DNA from: Osedax frankpressi
Taxonomy: Eukaryota; Annelida; Polychaeta; Sabellida; Siboglinidae
Assembly (NCBI GenBank): GCA_964035775.1
Contig: OZ038314.1
Location: forward strand, 30,742,836 to 30,806,835
Reading direction: 5' to 3'
Length of the DNA stretch: 64,000 bases
Shown: positions 1-10,716 of the stretch, in pieces
How the letters are laid out: each line of letters begins with the position of its first letter
How positions within the stretch are numbered: the stretch's first letter is position 1
Position numbers and translations under genes: made by a program
Notes under the pieces: model-generated
Told to the model about the DNA's origin: nothing
Database searches by the model: none
Seen by the model: the letters and a program-made list of their open reading frames with translations, nothing else

Positions 1-4
1 TACG

Positions 5-118
5 CTACTCCACCTCCGGAGAGGTTGTCTCTAGAGGGTGCGGAGTTAGAGTGAACTCCGCGATGAGCTGTTGTACTAAGGCTAGTGTAGTCTCATCGTA
101 GACAGCGATAACATTAAA
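5..118 (-). CDS. Possible isolated terminal exon, product unknown
   Basis: The minus strand has an acceptor-like TTAG at 122-119 followed by an open frame of 37 codons ending in TAG at 7-5. The block is clearly richer in G and C than its surroundings. It begins FNVIAVYDETTLAL and ends TSPEVE. I do not recognise a family. It could be an alternative last exon of the F-box gene upstream: exon 9 of that gene also contains GT sites in phase 0 (CCG|GTAAAC and GAC|GTACCT) that would join in frame. It could equally be the last exon of another minus-strand gene. Confidence 0.35.
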   Translation of the reverse strand, partial: FNVIAVYDETTLALVQQLIAEFTLTPHPLETTSPEVE

Positions 119-480
119 CTAATACTTTAGGTAAAGGGCAAAGGTCACGAGATCATGGTTAAATTTAATCACCATTTATTCATTTGACTGGTTTTGACTA
201 GAAATCAAATTAAGTAAAATATAAATTTTTAAAAACTACAAAAATAAAAAAAAATATTATTCTATTTCAATAATAATCCAGACACCAAATATATAAACGA
301 AACTATATTCAATATTTTATTATCAACTAATGACAATATAGCCAACTCAAATACCCAGGCAATATGATTTACTTATACGTTTTTAATTTGCGATTCTGGA
401 AATATTGTTTTGAAATTTCTCAACTTAACTTAATATGCTGAATTTGCAAAAAAAAGGGCAATTAGAGTTGGTAAATAATA
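119..480. other. AT-rich stretch downstream of the F-box gene
   Basis: No gene is visible. The minus strand carries a polyadenylation-type AATAAA (TTTATT at 316-321 on the plus strand), about 160 bases past the stop of the F-box gene, which could serve as its 3' end signal. Confidence 0.4.
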
Positions 481-3400
481 TTACCTGCGAGGTACGTCGT
501 TTACCGGAGGTCTCCAGGTTTGGTTTATAATATCCGTGAGTCTTTTTTCTTCGAATTTCATCATAGACGCAGAGAGTCGCCTCTTTCGTTCTGCCTGATA
601 TAACGACAGTATCATCAATGAGCTGAGATTATTGCTTTTGTTGTAATTGTTGGTAATTATTAACATTATAAAGTTGGCAATAGAGATATGCTGGATACAA
701 TTATATTACTACATTTATACGATAAATAGCTTCTTAATTCCGATGGAGTATTTGCTTAATTTATTGTAATCGGCTTAGGGTTGACCTTTACAAGTTGAAG
801 GTCGTCCCGCGTCGGCTGGCACAGGGTTTCCACCTCACCACCGGCCGCACTCAGAGAGGGACACGACGATCTCAATGCGTTGGTCTTCATTCCGAACTTG
901 TTGTGGTGCATTAGCAATGCCGCGCAAATCTGTACAATAGACAGCCGAATATTCACGTCGTACTCTTCAAAACAACACTACAAAGCTACGCCAACGTACT
1001 CCTCGTAAGTTTAGTTGCAGACTGTAATATACTAAATGCGTTTAACTTGTTGAAAGTTTTGAAATCGACAATCGACTTTCGATTAATGGATACAAATTAT
1101 TGCAAATAATTTTAAATTTTCTAATTAATTGAGATTTCTCAATTATTTCTCATAAATGAATAAATGAAATCACATTCTTTACAAATAAAATATAAAGTAA
1201 TTTAATAAACAAATAGATTTGTTTCCAAGAACTTCATATTGATATAGAGTTATATTGATATAGAATAATATTGATAAATGACACTATATTCTGATAGACC
1301 CATAACTACATTTTAATTTATTATTTCAACATTTTTGGATAGAGTTTTAAAAAATATTTATCAAAATATTTAATAAAATAAAATAATACGAATAAATATT
1401 ATTTACTATAATTATTATTTAGATCATATTTTGTAAATATTATTACTATATATGTATTAAATTTAATTAAAAAATGATAAAACCTCTATTTTTATGATCA
1501 TAACGTTAGTTTCATATAATTTCATAATAATTATTTTAGGATTCATAATTCACAATAATTATTATTATTTGAATACAAATCAAATTTTTACAGTTTAATA
1601 TTTTATACAAATGAATTGCATAATAATACGAGTGAATAGAATAAATGCTTTTTTATGTATTGGAAATAACAAAACCACTCCGAGATGATAGGTCAGCGAT
1701 ATTGAATGAAGTTAATATTACATCAATTTGGAGAACTATGGGGACGCGGCAGTGGATTAAGAACAATGTAAACAAAGCTGACCACTCGTAGAGGTCATTG
1801 GGTAACCTGCGGAGCATTTGTGTTCACTTTCTCGTAGAATGCTTTCGCCGAGATCTGCATGTCTTTGGGAAATGCGTCTGGTGTCTTCCAATCCGGTCGG
1901 CTGTGAAGAATTGAATCTACAATCAATATTTACAATTAGAAATGTAAGATATTCTATTATTTCATAAATAAATCATGGCTATAAATAACTATAGATATAT
2001 ATATATATATATATACATATATATGTATAAATATATATATATATATATGTATAAATATATATATATATATATGTATAAATATATATATATATATATGTAT
2101 AAATATATATATATATGTGTATATTAAAATATATGAGAGTGCTCAAATTAAATGCAATGCTAAATTATAAAAATGCACTCAAATTAAAACACATTAATAT
2201 TCGATTATCCGAAATAAACTTGAGTATTTATAAAAACACCGAACCTAATTCCTGTTGCAACAATGTCACGCCACGTTTGCGAAGTCGTCTGCTATCCTTT
2301 CTTTTGTCGGAGCCGGTGAACCGCGAATAGAGTTCGGGCTGACGGCGAAAGAGAAAGTCACGCATATCGCCTAGTTACGCCTAGTTACGCCTAGTTACGG
2401 CCGATAGGTTAGGTTACGGCTAGCCACGTTGTCGTTGAGGACGACGGCGTCCAGAGACGTCGCGCAGGCGAGGTAGTGAAGCTTCCAGGCGGAGTACTCG
2501 TGGTCGGTCGGCGTGTACGGCAGGTACCAACCGAGCTTAACGCACTTCTCCATCCAGATGTCATCCTGGGGTCGGCGGAGCGTAGCGTTAAGCGACGCCG
2601 GGCTAGATAATCCGGCGTGCGATGCGATAGGCAGTGCTGTTTAATAACTAGACAAACGTCGACACATTAATGTATCGAACGAATATAACAATGAAAGAAG
2701 ATTCAATAAGTGAATGCGAATAAATAGATTTATTTGATATTTTCCGAGTCACAATTAATTAAAAGTAACTGCAACTTGTAAATTTCTATAATTAATGAAG
2801 CATAACCAGTAAAATAAATTTAAACTTACATAAGATAGCCGACGTGTAATTAGTGAATAGTTTGCTAGTAACTAATTATGTGAACAGTCTTTAAGTATAA
2901 AAATTATATTCAAAATCTTATACAAATATATCAAATTATATTTTATATTACTGTATTATAATTTATATTACAGTACTTTAATTTATATTACTGTATTATA
3001 ATTTTTTTTGAAAATTTGATTTTTATAAAAAATAAATTAACAATTATTTAATATTTATATTATAAACTTAATATCTCTAATATATCAATAACAAAATAAT
3101 TGAAAGGATTGCAAATATTTTCCCTCCTTTATCAATATATTTACAAAAAATAAGATCAACTGATATGGGAATAAATATAAAGGGAAAATATAATTTAGGA
3201 AAATACAAAATACAGTTATCACAAAACTATTGAAAATATTATAAACCACAATAAAATCATTGATTTTGCTAATATACTATAAAATAATAGAATATATTAG
3301 AATATACTAGAATAGGCCTATTATATAATATTATAAATTAATGTAGAAATAGTAGGACTCTGCCTGATAATTAATTACATGCAAGTTTACGGAATGGTAC

Positions 3401-5260
3401 AGGAATGTAAGCAGCCGACGACCGATAACCTGTCCGCAAACGAACTTCCAGTGCCAGGAGACGCGAGAGGCGCGGCACAACGACCTGGGGTCGAGGAACG
3501 ACGCCACGTAGAGCATGAGGAACCGCGGTAGCACTTTGGTCGGATCTAGGCGTTTCAACGGCACCCGACAATCCAGGTAGCGCCGGGCGTACCTGGATCA
3601 ATGTGGATAGGTCGATGTGGATAGGTCGATGTGGATAGGTCGATGTGGATAGGTCGATGTGGATAGGTCGATGTGGATAGGTCGATGTGGATAGGTCGAT
3701 GTGGATAGGTCGATGTGGATAGGTCGATGTGGATAGGTCGATGTGGATAGGTCGATGTGGATAGGTCGATGTGGATAGGTCGATGTGGATAGGTCGATGT
3801 GGATAGGTCGATGTGGATAGGTCGATGTGGATAGGTCGATGTGGATAGGTCGATGTGGATAGGTCGATGTGGATAGGTCGATGTGGATAGGTCGATGTGG
3901 ATAGGTCGATGTGGATAGGTCGATGTGGATAGGTCGATGTGGATAGGTCGATGTGGATAGGTCGATGTGGATAGGTCGATGTGGATAGGTCGATGTGGAT
4001 AGGTCGATGTGAATAGGTCGATGTGGATAGGTCGATGTGAATAGGTCGATGTGGATAGGTCGATGTGGATAGGTCGATGTGGATAGGTCGATGTGGATAG
4101 GTCGATGTGGATAGGTCGATGTGGATAGGTCGATGTGGATAGGTCGATGTGGATAGGTCGATGTGGATAGGTCGATGTGGATAGGTCGATGTGGATAGGT
4201 CGATGTGGATAGGTGGATGTGGAAAGGTCGATGTGGAAAGGTCGATGTGGATAGGTGGATGTGGATAGGTCGATGTGGATAGGTCGATGTGAATAGGTCG
4301 ATGTGGATAGGTCGATGTGGATAGGTCGATGTGGATAGGTCGATGTGGATAGGTCGATGTGGATAGGTCGATGTGGATAGGCGTTGTGGCGAAGAGTCTA
4401 GTTTCCATAATTTCTTCGATCCGACGACGAGTCAGCGAATAAAAACCTTAATTGTTTTTCTTCGGAGCGATCGAATATCGAGGAAATGAATTTTTTTCGT
4501 TGTCCGTCACTCCAAACGTCGAACTAAAATACATTTATTTATTAATGGATACGATATGATTTCTTGTTCGTCGTTCCCCTATATTAGGATATCGATGCAT
4601 AGTGAACTTTAATATTACAAGTACGTACCCAATTGCCCACCAATTCTTTGCGTTCATCGAAGATCTATTTAAATATTTGTGTTTATTTAATATTAATAAA
4701 AAATGATTTATAATATTATTATAATAATATGATTAATTATTTAATACATGATAATTGATTTAATTACGATAAAAAAAGTGTAGATATTGTTTAATAATAT
4801 GTATTTTATATATAATAGGTAATACTGTATCATTTGATGGCTTGTGAATCATAGGAGTCCAATTGGAATGTTGTGTTTTAAAACTTCTTGTTTGAAATTG
4901 TGTTGTTTGAAGATGCTTTTCTTTCTTCCGATTCAATGATCGACCTAATATCTTCAAATTATATTAAAATATTAATAGAGTTAATATGCATATTAAAAAC
5001 AATTATGACGATATATATATATGTTATTTATTTGTACAAATAATAACATATTTGTTTGTTTAGTGATATATTTACTAAATATAAAATATATACAATGGAA
5101 AAAACTTGAATTAAATTATAACAATTATATTAGAAAAAAGTCTGTAAATAAAAACAATTTCATTTGAAACCTTAGAATCATTAGATGTTAAATTTCTCAA
5201 TGTCGGCACAACTCTCGCTACAGAATTTGAAGTTACTTGGACAGTGTCATTATTCAACAT
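481..5260 (-). CDS. FBXO16: FBXO16-like F-box protein, nine exons
   Basis: This is a probable SCF ubiquitin-ligase substrate adaptor. Exons read on the minus strand: 5260-5171, 4951-4826, 4664-4629 (a 36-nt microexon), 4523-4447, 3592-3430, 2565-2399, 1900-1807, 929-786 and 594-481. Phases agree at every junction and give 336 residues; human FBXO16 has about 292. The ATG at 5260 follows an in-frame TAG. Family landmarks in order are [12 protein letters not shown], then [20 protein letters not shown] across exons 3-4, then the F-box itself ([20 protein letters not shown], ending WHWKF) in exon 5, then [22 protein letters not shown] and [14 protein letters not shown]. These match the FBXO16 order. 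The end of exon 6 is uncertain, because an extra exon may lie at about 2235-2370. Exon 8 could also end at 792 (CTT|GTAAAG). Exon 9 ends in TAA at 483-481, which overlaps a good donor (CGCAG|GTAATA), so the gene may continue. Functional assignment is by family similarity only. Confidence 0.85.
1999..2116. repeat. Compound (AT)n array with GTATAA punctuation
   Basis: An AT dinucleotide tract is interrupted by GTATAA every 22-24 bases. It lies in intron 6 of the F-box gene, between the exons at 2565-2399 and 1900-1807. Confidence 0.8.
2235..2370 (-). CDS. Possible extra exon of the F-box gene
   Basis: A GC-richer block in an AT-rich intron is open on the minus strand and encodes a basic stretch beginning [13 protein letters not shown] and including [12 protein letters not shown]. 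In human FBXO16 the segment between the F-box domain and the PPW motif is likewise a basic linker. A second frame here is also open, and I could not find one splice pair that fits both neighbours. Joining AAC|GTGGCT at 2428 to the acceptor at 2372-2371 would imply a 57-nt intron. Confidence 0.35.
2371..2400 (-). repeat. Three tandem 10-bp units at a splice boundary
   Basis: On the minus strand GTAACTAGGC occurs three times head to tail just after exon 6 of the F-box gene. Every copy contains a donor-like GTAACT and an acceptor-like CTAG, so the same unit could be read as either kind of splice site. Confidence 0.75.
3601..4383. repeat. 14-bp minisatellite in intron 4 of the F-box gene
   Basis: The unit GTGGATAGGTCGAT is repeated about 55 times with few variants (GTGAATAG, GGTGGATG, GGAAAGG). 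The array fills most of the intron between exons 4523-4447 and 3592-3430, and its last unit ends only a few bases before the acceptor AG at 3594-3593. A long minus-strand open frame (about 345 codons with a 14-residue period) arises from the repeat and is not a gene: three 14-bp units make 42 bases, or 14 codons, with no stop. Confidence 0.95.
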
Positions 5261-5765
5261 AATCTACGAGATGGTTTATTTTGTATTATTATAAAAAAAT
5301 GTGAAAAATTATTTTTTATAATTAGAGGATTTATTAAAAGTCAAAAAGATATATCTCTGATATTTAATTTCAATCTTAGGTATTATAATTTATTATATGT
5401 CAAATAAATTTTAAAATTACCAAGTAATCTTTGGCCTGGGTAAATAATATATTTGCAAATATATTTTGAATTGTGTTTATTTTTAAATTTACATCAATTT
5501 AACATAACGATGCAAGATATTATTATGAACGTATTACAATCTGAACTAACTATATATTAATAGGAAACCATTGAATTATTAATATAATGAAAATAATAAA
5601 AAAAAAATATCATGAGTATATACTTTATTGTTGCTATGAAAATATACAAGTGTTCTTCTATCATTGATAATTGATTCAATTAGAATCATAGATATTGATA
5701 TTATTCATATTTATATGTATATTAGTAAACCTTGTAACCTATTGGTTTATAAATTTCCGTCAACT
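5261..5765. other. AT-rich spacer upstream of the F-box gene
   Basis: It presumably holds the promoter and 5' untranslated region of the minus-strand F-box gene. No recognisable promoter element or other gene is visible. Confidence 0.5.
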
Positions 5766-7510
5766 TCTTAGTAGTGTTTTCGACCGTGTTACGAATTTAA
5801 GTGGGGTATGCAATAGAAAATAGATACATTTTTAATCTAATTTTAAAAATTGGGGTAGATGAGTTTTATCTTATTGTATAGGGAATGATGTTCCATAACT
5901 TAGGTGCGGAGATAAGGAATGCGGTTTGTTGTTTAGTTGATAGATTGGCGCAATTATAAACAAGTAGTTTATATTTGTTGGTATTACGCTGTGGTCTGGA
6001 AGAATTGTAATTTGTAAGTAATCCAGTCAGATAATCCGGATTGTTATGGTGTGTAGCATGGTGGGTCAGTGTTAATATTTTATAATGTATTCTTAGTTGA
6101 ATAGCAAGTCAATGTAGGGATTTGAAGTAGGGAGTGATATGAGTTATATAATATTGATGTATGCGGAATATTGTACCAGTTGTATAGTATTGCAGATTAG
6201 TTAGTAAAGTAAAGGTATATTGTGTAAGTAGGTTTAGTATGGAATGACAATAGTCAAGTCGGGAGAGTACTAGGTAAGTTACAAGGTGTTTGGCATGGTC
6301 GGTGGTTATATAGTTTCGTATTAGTCATATTGTATGTAGTGTGTGGTGTATTGATTTCAATATTTCGTAATATGTGGTTTAAATATTAGGCTATCATCAA
6401 TAGTCATGTCAAGGCTAATTATTTTAGATGAGTAAATAATGGTATTATTATCAATAACTATAGAAGGTATATTGATATTATTTATTAATATGGATGTATT
6501 CTTTTAGATGTTTAATGATAAAGAGATGGCGGAAAGCCATAATATAATGTCATCTAAGCAGTTATTTAGTATGGATATTTTTAAAGTAAGATCGGATGGG
6601 TTACAGTATAGTTGAATATCGTCAGCTTATGTATGGAAATGTATATCGGGGTAATTGTTAATTAAGTTAAGTAAGGGTGAAATGTATATATTGAAGAGGA
6701 TGGTACCAATAACTGAGTCTTGAGGTATCCCATGTGTAATTAGGCGAGGTTCAGTCGTGTAGGAGTCAATGTAGATAAGAAGCCAGTTAGGTAGGAGATA
6801 AGAGGCCAGTTAGGTAGGAGATAAGAAGCCAGTTAGGTAGGAGGTAAGAGGTCAGTTAGGTAGGAGATAAACCAAGTAAGTATAATGTCAGAGAGGCCAG
6901 TATTCTATAATCAACGGATCGTAATAGTAAAGGCCTCGGAATGTTCGAGGTAAGAATTGTGTAACCTTTTAATTTAATATTTTTCAATAGAGTATTACGA
7001 TACCACTGCCGTAGTAGGGACCGGGATGAGGGAGATGGGTAAATCAGGTGGTTAAGGTGTTGAGGGATTATATAATGGGGATGACATTTTGTAATAGCCA
7101 AGTTTCAGTTCAACATAAAAAGTCTAGTTAAGTCATAGAACGTATTAATTATGTATGTCTTATGTATTGCTAATAGAACAAACATTTTATGTAGCTGCGT
7201 TAATCGGTAATGTTGATAGATTGTGTGGTAGGTAATGTATTGGTTGGATAGTTTGTGAGATGGTTCTGGGATGAGTTTCAATTGTATTTCATGCGTGGTG
7301 TATAGGTGGAACGGCATTCGTTTTGTTTTTAGAATATTTTGATGCACGAAAAAATTTATAGCATTCTTTCCATGTGTTCTAATAATTTGAAGAAATTTAA
7401 AATACACTGGAATTCCAATCAATATTTGAATTTGCTCAAAATCTTAATTCAAATGTGTTATTAAAATTGTTAAATGTACACTTTATATTAGGAGAGTGTG
7501 ATTTGTATTA
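5766..7510 (-). mobile_element. Decayed LINE (non-LTR retrotransposon): reverse transcriptase and 3' end
   Basis: On the minus strand, fragments of a LINE reverse transcriptase occur in the right order. They are a DLPISLIPV segment near 7030, SYLTG just before GIPQDSVIGTILFNIYISP (about 6740-6685), the catalytic ADDIQLY at about 6635-6617 (with TAA where the usual Tyr stands), and a C-terminal part ending TAFLISAPKLWNIIPYTIR (about 5930-5870). This motif set is typical of CR1, L2, Rex or Daphne-like elements. Several stops and frame changes interrupt it, so the copy is dead. The 3' end lies near 5766. Upstream it fades at about 7510, within a segment shared with 12100-12250. Confidence 0.8.
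6785..6876. repeat. Four tandem 23-bp units inside the LINE
   Basis: AGTTAGGTAGGAGATAAGA plus a few bases recurs at 6785, 6808, 6831 and 6854, exactly 23 bp apart. The unit corresponds to the SYLTG coding segment just before the GIPQ motif of the reverse transcriptase. It is a local slippage expansion inside the dead element. Confidence 0.85.
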
Positions 7511-8800
7511 TGGTAAAATATTCTTCAAATAATTATAACTAATTAGTTATAAATAATATGTACATGATTTATATGGTTTATTGTTATAGTAAAAATCTTC
7601 TATAATATATGCATTCAAATCTGTTTCTAATATCAACAAGATTAATTTTTAAATGATTATTAACGATGTATATTAGTGAATTTATATCTAGTTTTTAGTT
7701 TACTATGCAATATAGAAAATATACTATTTGGAATATAAACAAAATAGGTACGATAAATAATAATTACTTTTGTTTTTGACGAATAAATTATCATTAGATC
7801 TTAAATAATTTATTATTCAGTATTCTTATAATGTTAGATTTTGATTTGGTAAAGTGTTACTTGAAAATGTATCATTTATTAAAAAATAATGAATTTTATT
7901 AACTAACTAGGAACTCATAATAATTAATTCAACTTCAACTATTGTATAAAAATATACAATAAAAGTAATAACAATGATAATTATGTAAACAAGTCTACAC
8001 ATGTAATAATTTAAATTTAAGAAGGTAGGACAAACAACCATAACCTATGCAAACAATCCAATACTTTCAAATTGGACTACTCAATAATCTGTCAGGTAAA
8101 CCAATGTCTGATATATAGTTCTAGACTACGAGTTAATAATAGTGTTTAAAAAAAGATGCAAACAATATAAATTGAACTCTCTAATTGTAATATTAATAAT
8201 TTATTATAATCAATTATTATGTTATCACCACTTACTTTAACTTTACATCTATTTATAAATAAGTTATACAATAGTTGATATATAAGTCAATAGTGGATAA
8301 TTAATAATTATCCACTATAGTCTATAGACCAGATTTCGATAGAAGTAATTACAATTATCAAGTTAATATTGCTTTTCGTAATGATATAAATTCAAATTGT
8401 ATTCTTATTCTATCCACATTAAATGAAATATGCTAATTTTATAACTATACAGAACAAATATTTATTAATTCATAAATATCAATCCATAGATGATTTTCAT
8501 ATATATTACTCCTATAAAATACCTTAACATATATGTATAATATATTATTTATTACAACATTTAATAAAATAAATTCCTTACTTTATCAATTTCTAATTTA
8601 ATTATATTATAATATAATATATTTATTTATTTTATAATATTTAACATTATGTATTCTATATTCATACTATTGAATTTAATATTTAAATGACCATAATTAT
8701 AGAATTAAATTTAAGAACAATTTAATTATTGGAGAATATGAATCCAAGAAGAATATATTAGTTCTATAGAGCTAATTTTATGTTAAACGTGGTACCATAT

Positions 8801-8860
<60 letters not shown>

Positions 8861-8950
8861 TAATGATGTATGGCTAATTAAATAATAGTTATTTCTATGT
8901 ATTTTATTATAGACAAATATTTTCATATTGAGCTGTTAACAAAATTAATT
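7511..8950. other. AT-rich spacer with an (AT)n tract
   Basis: No gene is seen on either strand. It contains an (AT)n microsatellite at 8804-8858. I looked here for missing C-terminal exons of the STIM-like gene and found none. Confidence 0.6.
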
Positions 8951-8956
8951 TTTATT
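8951..8956 (-). promoter_or_regulatory. Polyadenylation signal AATAAA for the STIM-like gene
   Basis: TTTATT on the plus strand reads AATAAA on the minus strand, 137 bases past the stop of the STIM-like gene and directly after the hairpin at 9014-8960. This spacing supports the gene ending here. Confidence 0.5.
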
Positions 8957-8959
8957 AAG

Positions 8960-9014
8960 TGATAAGCTCGGCGGGATACGATTGGTCAATTCGTAAACCC
9001 GCTGAAGCTTATCA
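8960..9014. repeat. Foldback hairpin 3' of the STIM-like gene
   Basis: Arms TGATAAGCTCGGCGGG (8960-8975) and CCCGCTGAAGCTTATCA (8998-9014) are inverted copies with about one mismatch and one bulge. The 22-nt loop itself has partly complementary ends (ACGATTG and AATTCGT). It is a GC-rich island in AT-rich DNA. Confidence 0.75.
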
Positions 9015-9092
9015 TTTTTTAATTAATATAGTATTGCAACTACAGTTACTTCCCTATTAATCTTATATAATAGTTGTATCCTGGGTATATAT

Positions 9093-9373
9093 TTAGCAGT
9101 CTCTGTTTATAAGATCAACGAGAGTAACAAATAACCAGTTCCTAGTAGTAAATTCTCTGATCCTCTTCATCTTTTTATGTTGCAGTGTGTAAATGGTCGC
9201 ACTTTTTATCACTAACGAGATAACGATTGTGTATGCGGTCATCATAAGCACCGTTAACTCGTTTTGATAGTTTTTATAAAAACTCTCTGTGTATTGAGGA
9301 ATATATTTATTTGAATACAAAAATATTGGTAATAATTATTATAGATAATAATAAATATTAATGTAAAATATTG

Positions 9374-9441
<68 letters not shown>

Positions 9442-10716
9442 ACATATTATAAATCTAAATATATATATTTTTGGAAAATGGTCTGAATATAATAATAATA
9501 ACGTTTTCTATCTCCGAAGAAAATCTTCTCCATTATAGCTCTTCTGCATATATTCAATAATGAAATGTTAGTAATGTCTGTCATTTGGTTTAAGTACCAA
9601 TTATTCTTATTCATAATTTGACTCATTTTTTTTCCGTGAATTTGTTTCTTTACAATTATTTTCCCAATATCATCTACCTTCATGTCACTATTTACAAAGT
9701 GTGCTAATTTTTCAGGAGTCCATTGGTATTCTTGTATGTTATAAAATGCGTTTTAATAATTTAATAAGGTAGTACAAATTAAATAATGTAGTATCAATAT
9801 ATTATATAAGATTGTTAATATATTAATAATAAATAATTTTATATTTTTAATTTATAAGATTTACAATTATTTTATCATTTACTTATGTATATGTGTGTAT
9901 ATGTAAATTAAATAAGTATATAATAGAATATAATATTCTAATATATATGTAACCTGCGGATTCCACCCATTTCTTCCAAAACGTTTCGAAATTAATCGGC
10001 AAACTCTTTTTTCCTCCAAACAATCCATTATATAATCTGTTATCTATGCTTGCGGTATCGGTATATCTTACCGCGTCGTAACTTTCTTGAAAACTAACTT
10101 TCCTATCCTCATTCACATCCATTGTCTCAAACATCTCCTTCATTATCTTATATCCCGCCTGATCTTTATCGCATGACACTAGTCCTATAGGGCACACTGT
10201 TTATGAAATAGCGTAAACTGTTAAATACGATGATTATTCAAAACTCTAAATACGAAATACACTACTATTGGGTAGAAAATGATATCATATGAAATTAATT
10301 CTTTAACATCATTTTTCAATTATATATATAACTAATATAAATATATGCTATTAAGTATACTTCTACTTTGAAGTTATAACTTCAATACAATTAAGTTTTA
10401 ATAACATAATAAATAATGTAATGATATGAAGTAATTACAATAAGATGATATTTTTTATCAAATAATAAAAATCTATTTCGATATATGATTGGGATATAAA
10501 TTATTTAAATTATATTAAATAAATATAAATGTTATATCCAACGTTTAACGTTGTCACTTATTGTATAGTATACAATGTATAATAACCGAATTCGGGTACA
10601 GTGTTTTCAGTCCACACCCAACTCTTCAATATAGCCCAGCTATTCGAGATGCTATAAGCATCTACTCGAATAGCCGCATATAACAGCATAATCATAAGTG
10701 TAGAACTAAAATGCAT
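9093..10716 (-). CDS. STIM-like: Divergent STIM-like ER calcium sensor lacking the cytosolic domain
   Basis: Four exons on the minus strand (10716-10587, 10196-9954, 9730-9503, 9286-9093) join in phase to give 264 residues. Residues 1-22 form a signal peptide (ATG at 10716). CPIGLVSC (45-52) reproduces the CX6C pair of STIM. A canonical EF-hand loop DVNEDRKVSFQE spans 70-81 with all acidic ligands. It is followed by a second, hidden-EF-like segment (LFGGKKSLPINFETFWKKW) and then EYQWTPEKLAHFV, which aligns with the start of the STIM SAM domain. One membrane span lies at about 211-227 and a basic stretch HKKMKRI follows it. In STIM the luminal EF-SAM senses ER calcium and the cytosolic coiled coils gate Orai. 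Here a TAA comes about 37 residues after the span, and no coiled-coil exon was found downstream. Identity outside these motifs is low, so this is probably a fast-evolving paralogue or a decaying copy. Confidence 0.8.
9379..9437. repeat. (AT)n microsatellite
   Basis: An uninterrupted AT dinucleotide run in the third intron of the STIM-like gene. Confidence 0.9.

Noticed and set aside
2403-2416. TAGGTTAGGTTA as insect-type telomeric repeat
   Set aside because: Only two units, inside the F-box gene near exon 6; not an array.
3371-4408. A minus-strand open frame of about 345 codons with [13 protein letters not shown] repeats
   Set aside because: It is the 14-bp intronic minisatellite read through. 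The true F-box exon uses another frame downstream, and splice phase places the repeat in the intron.
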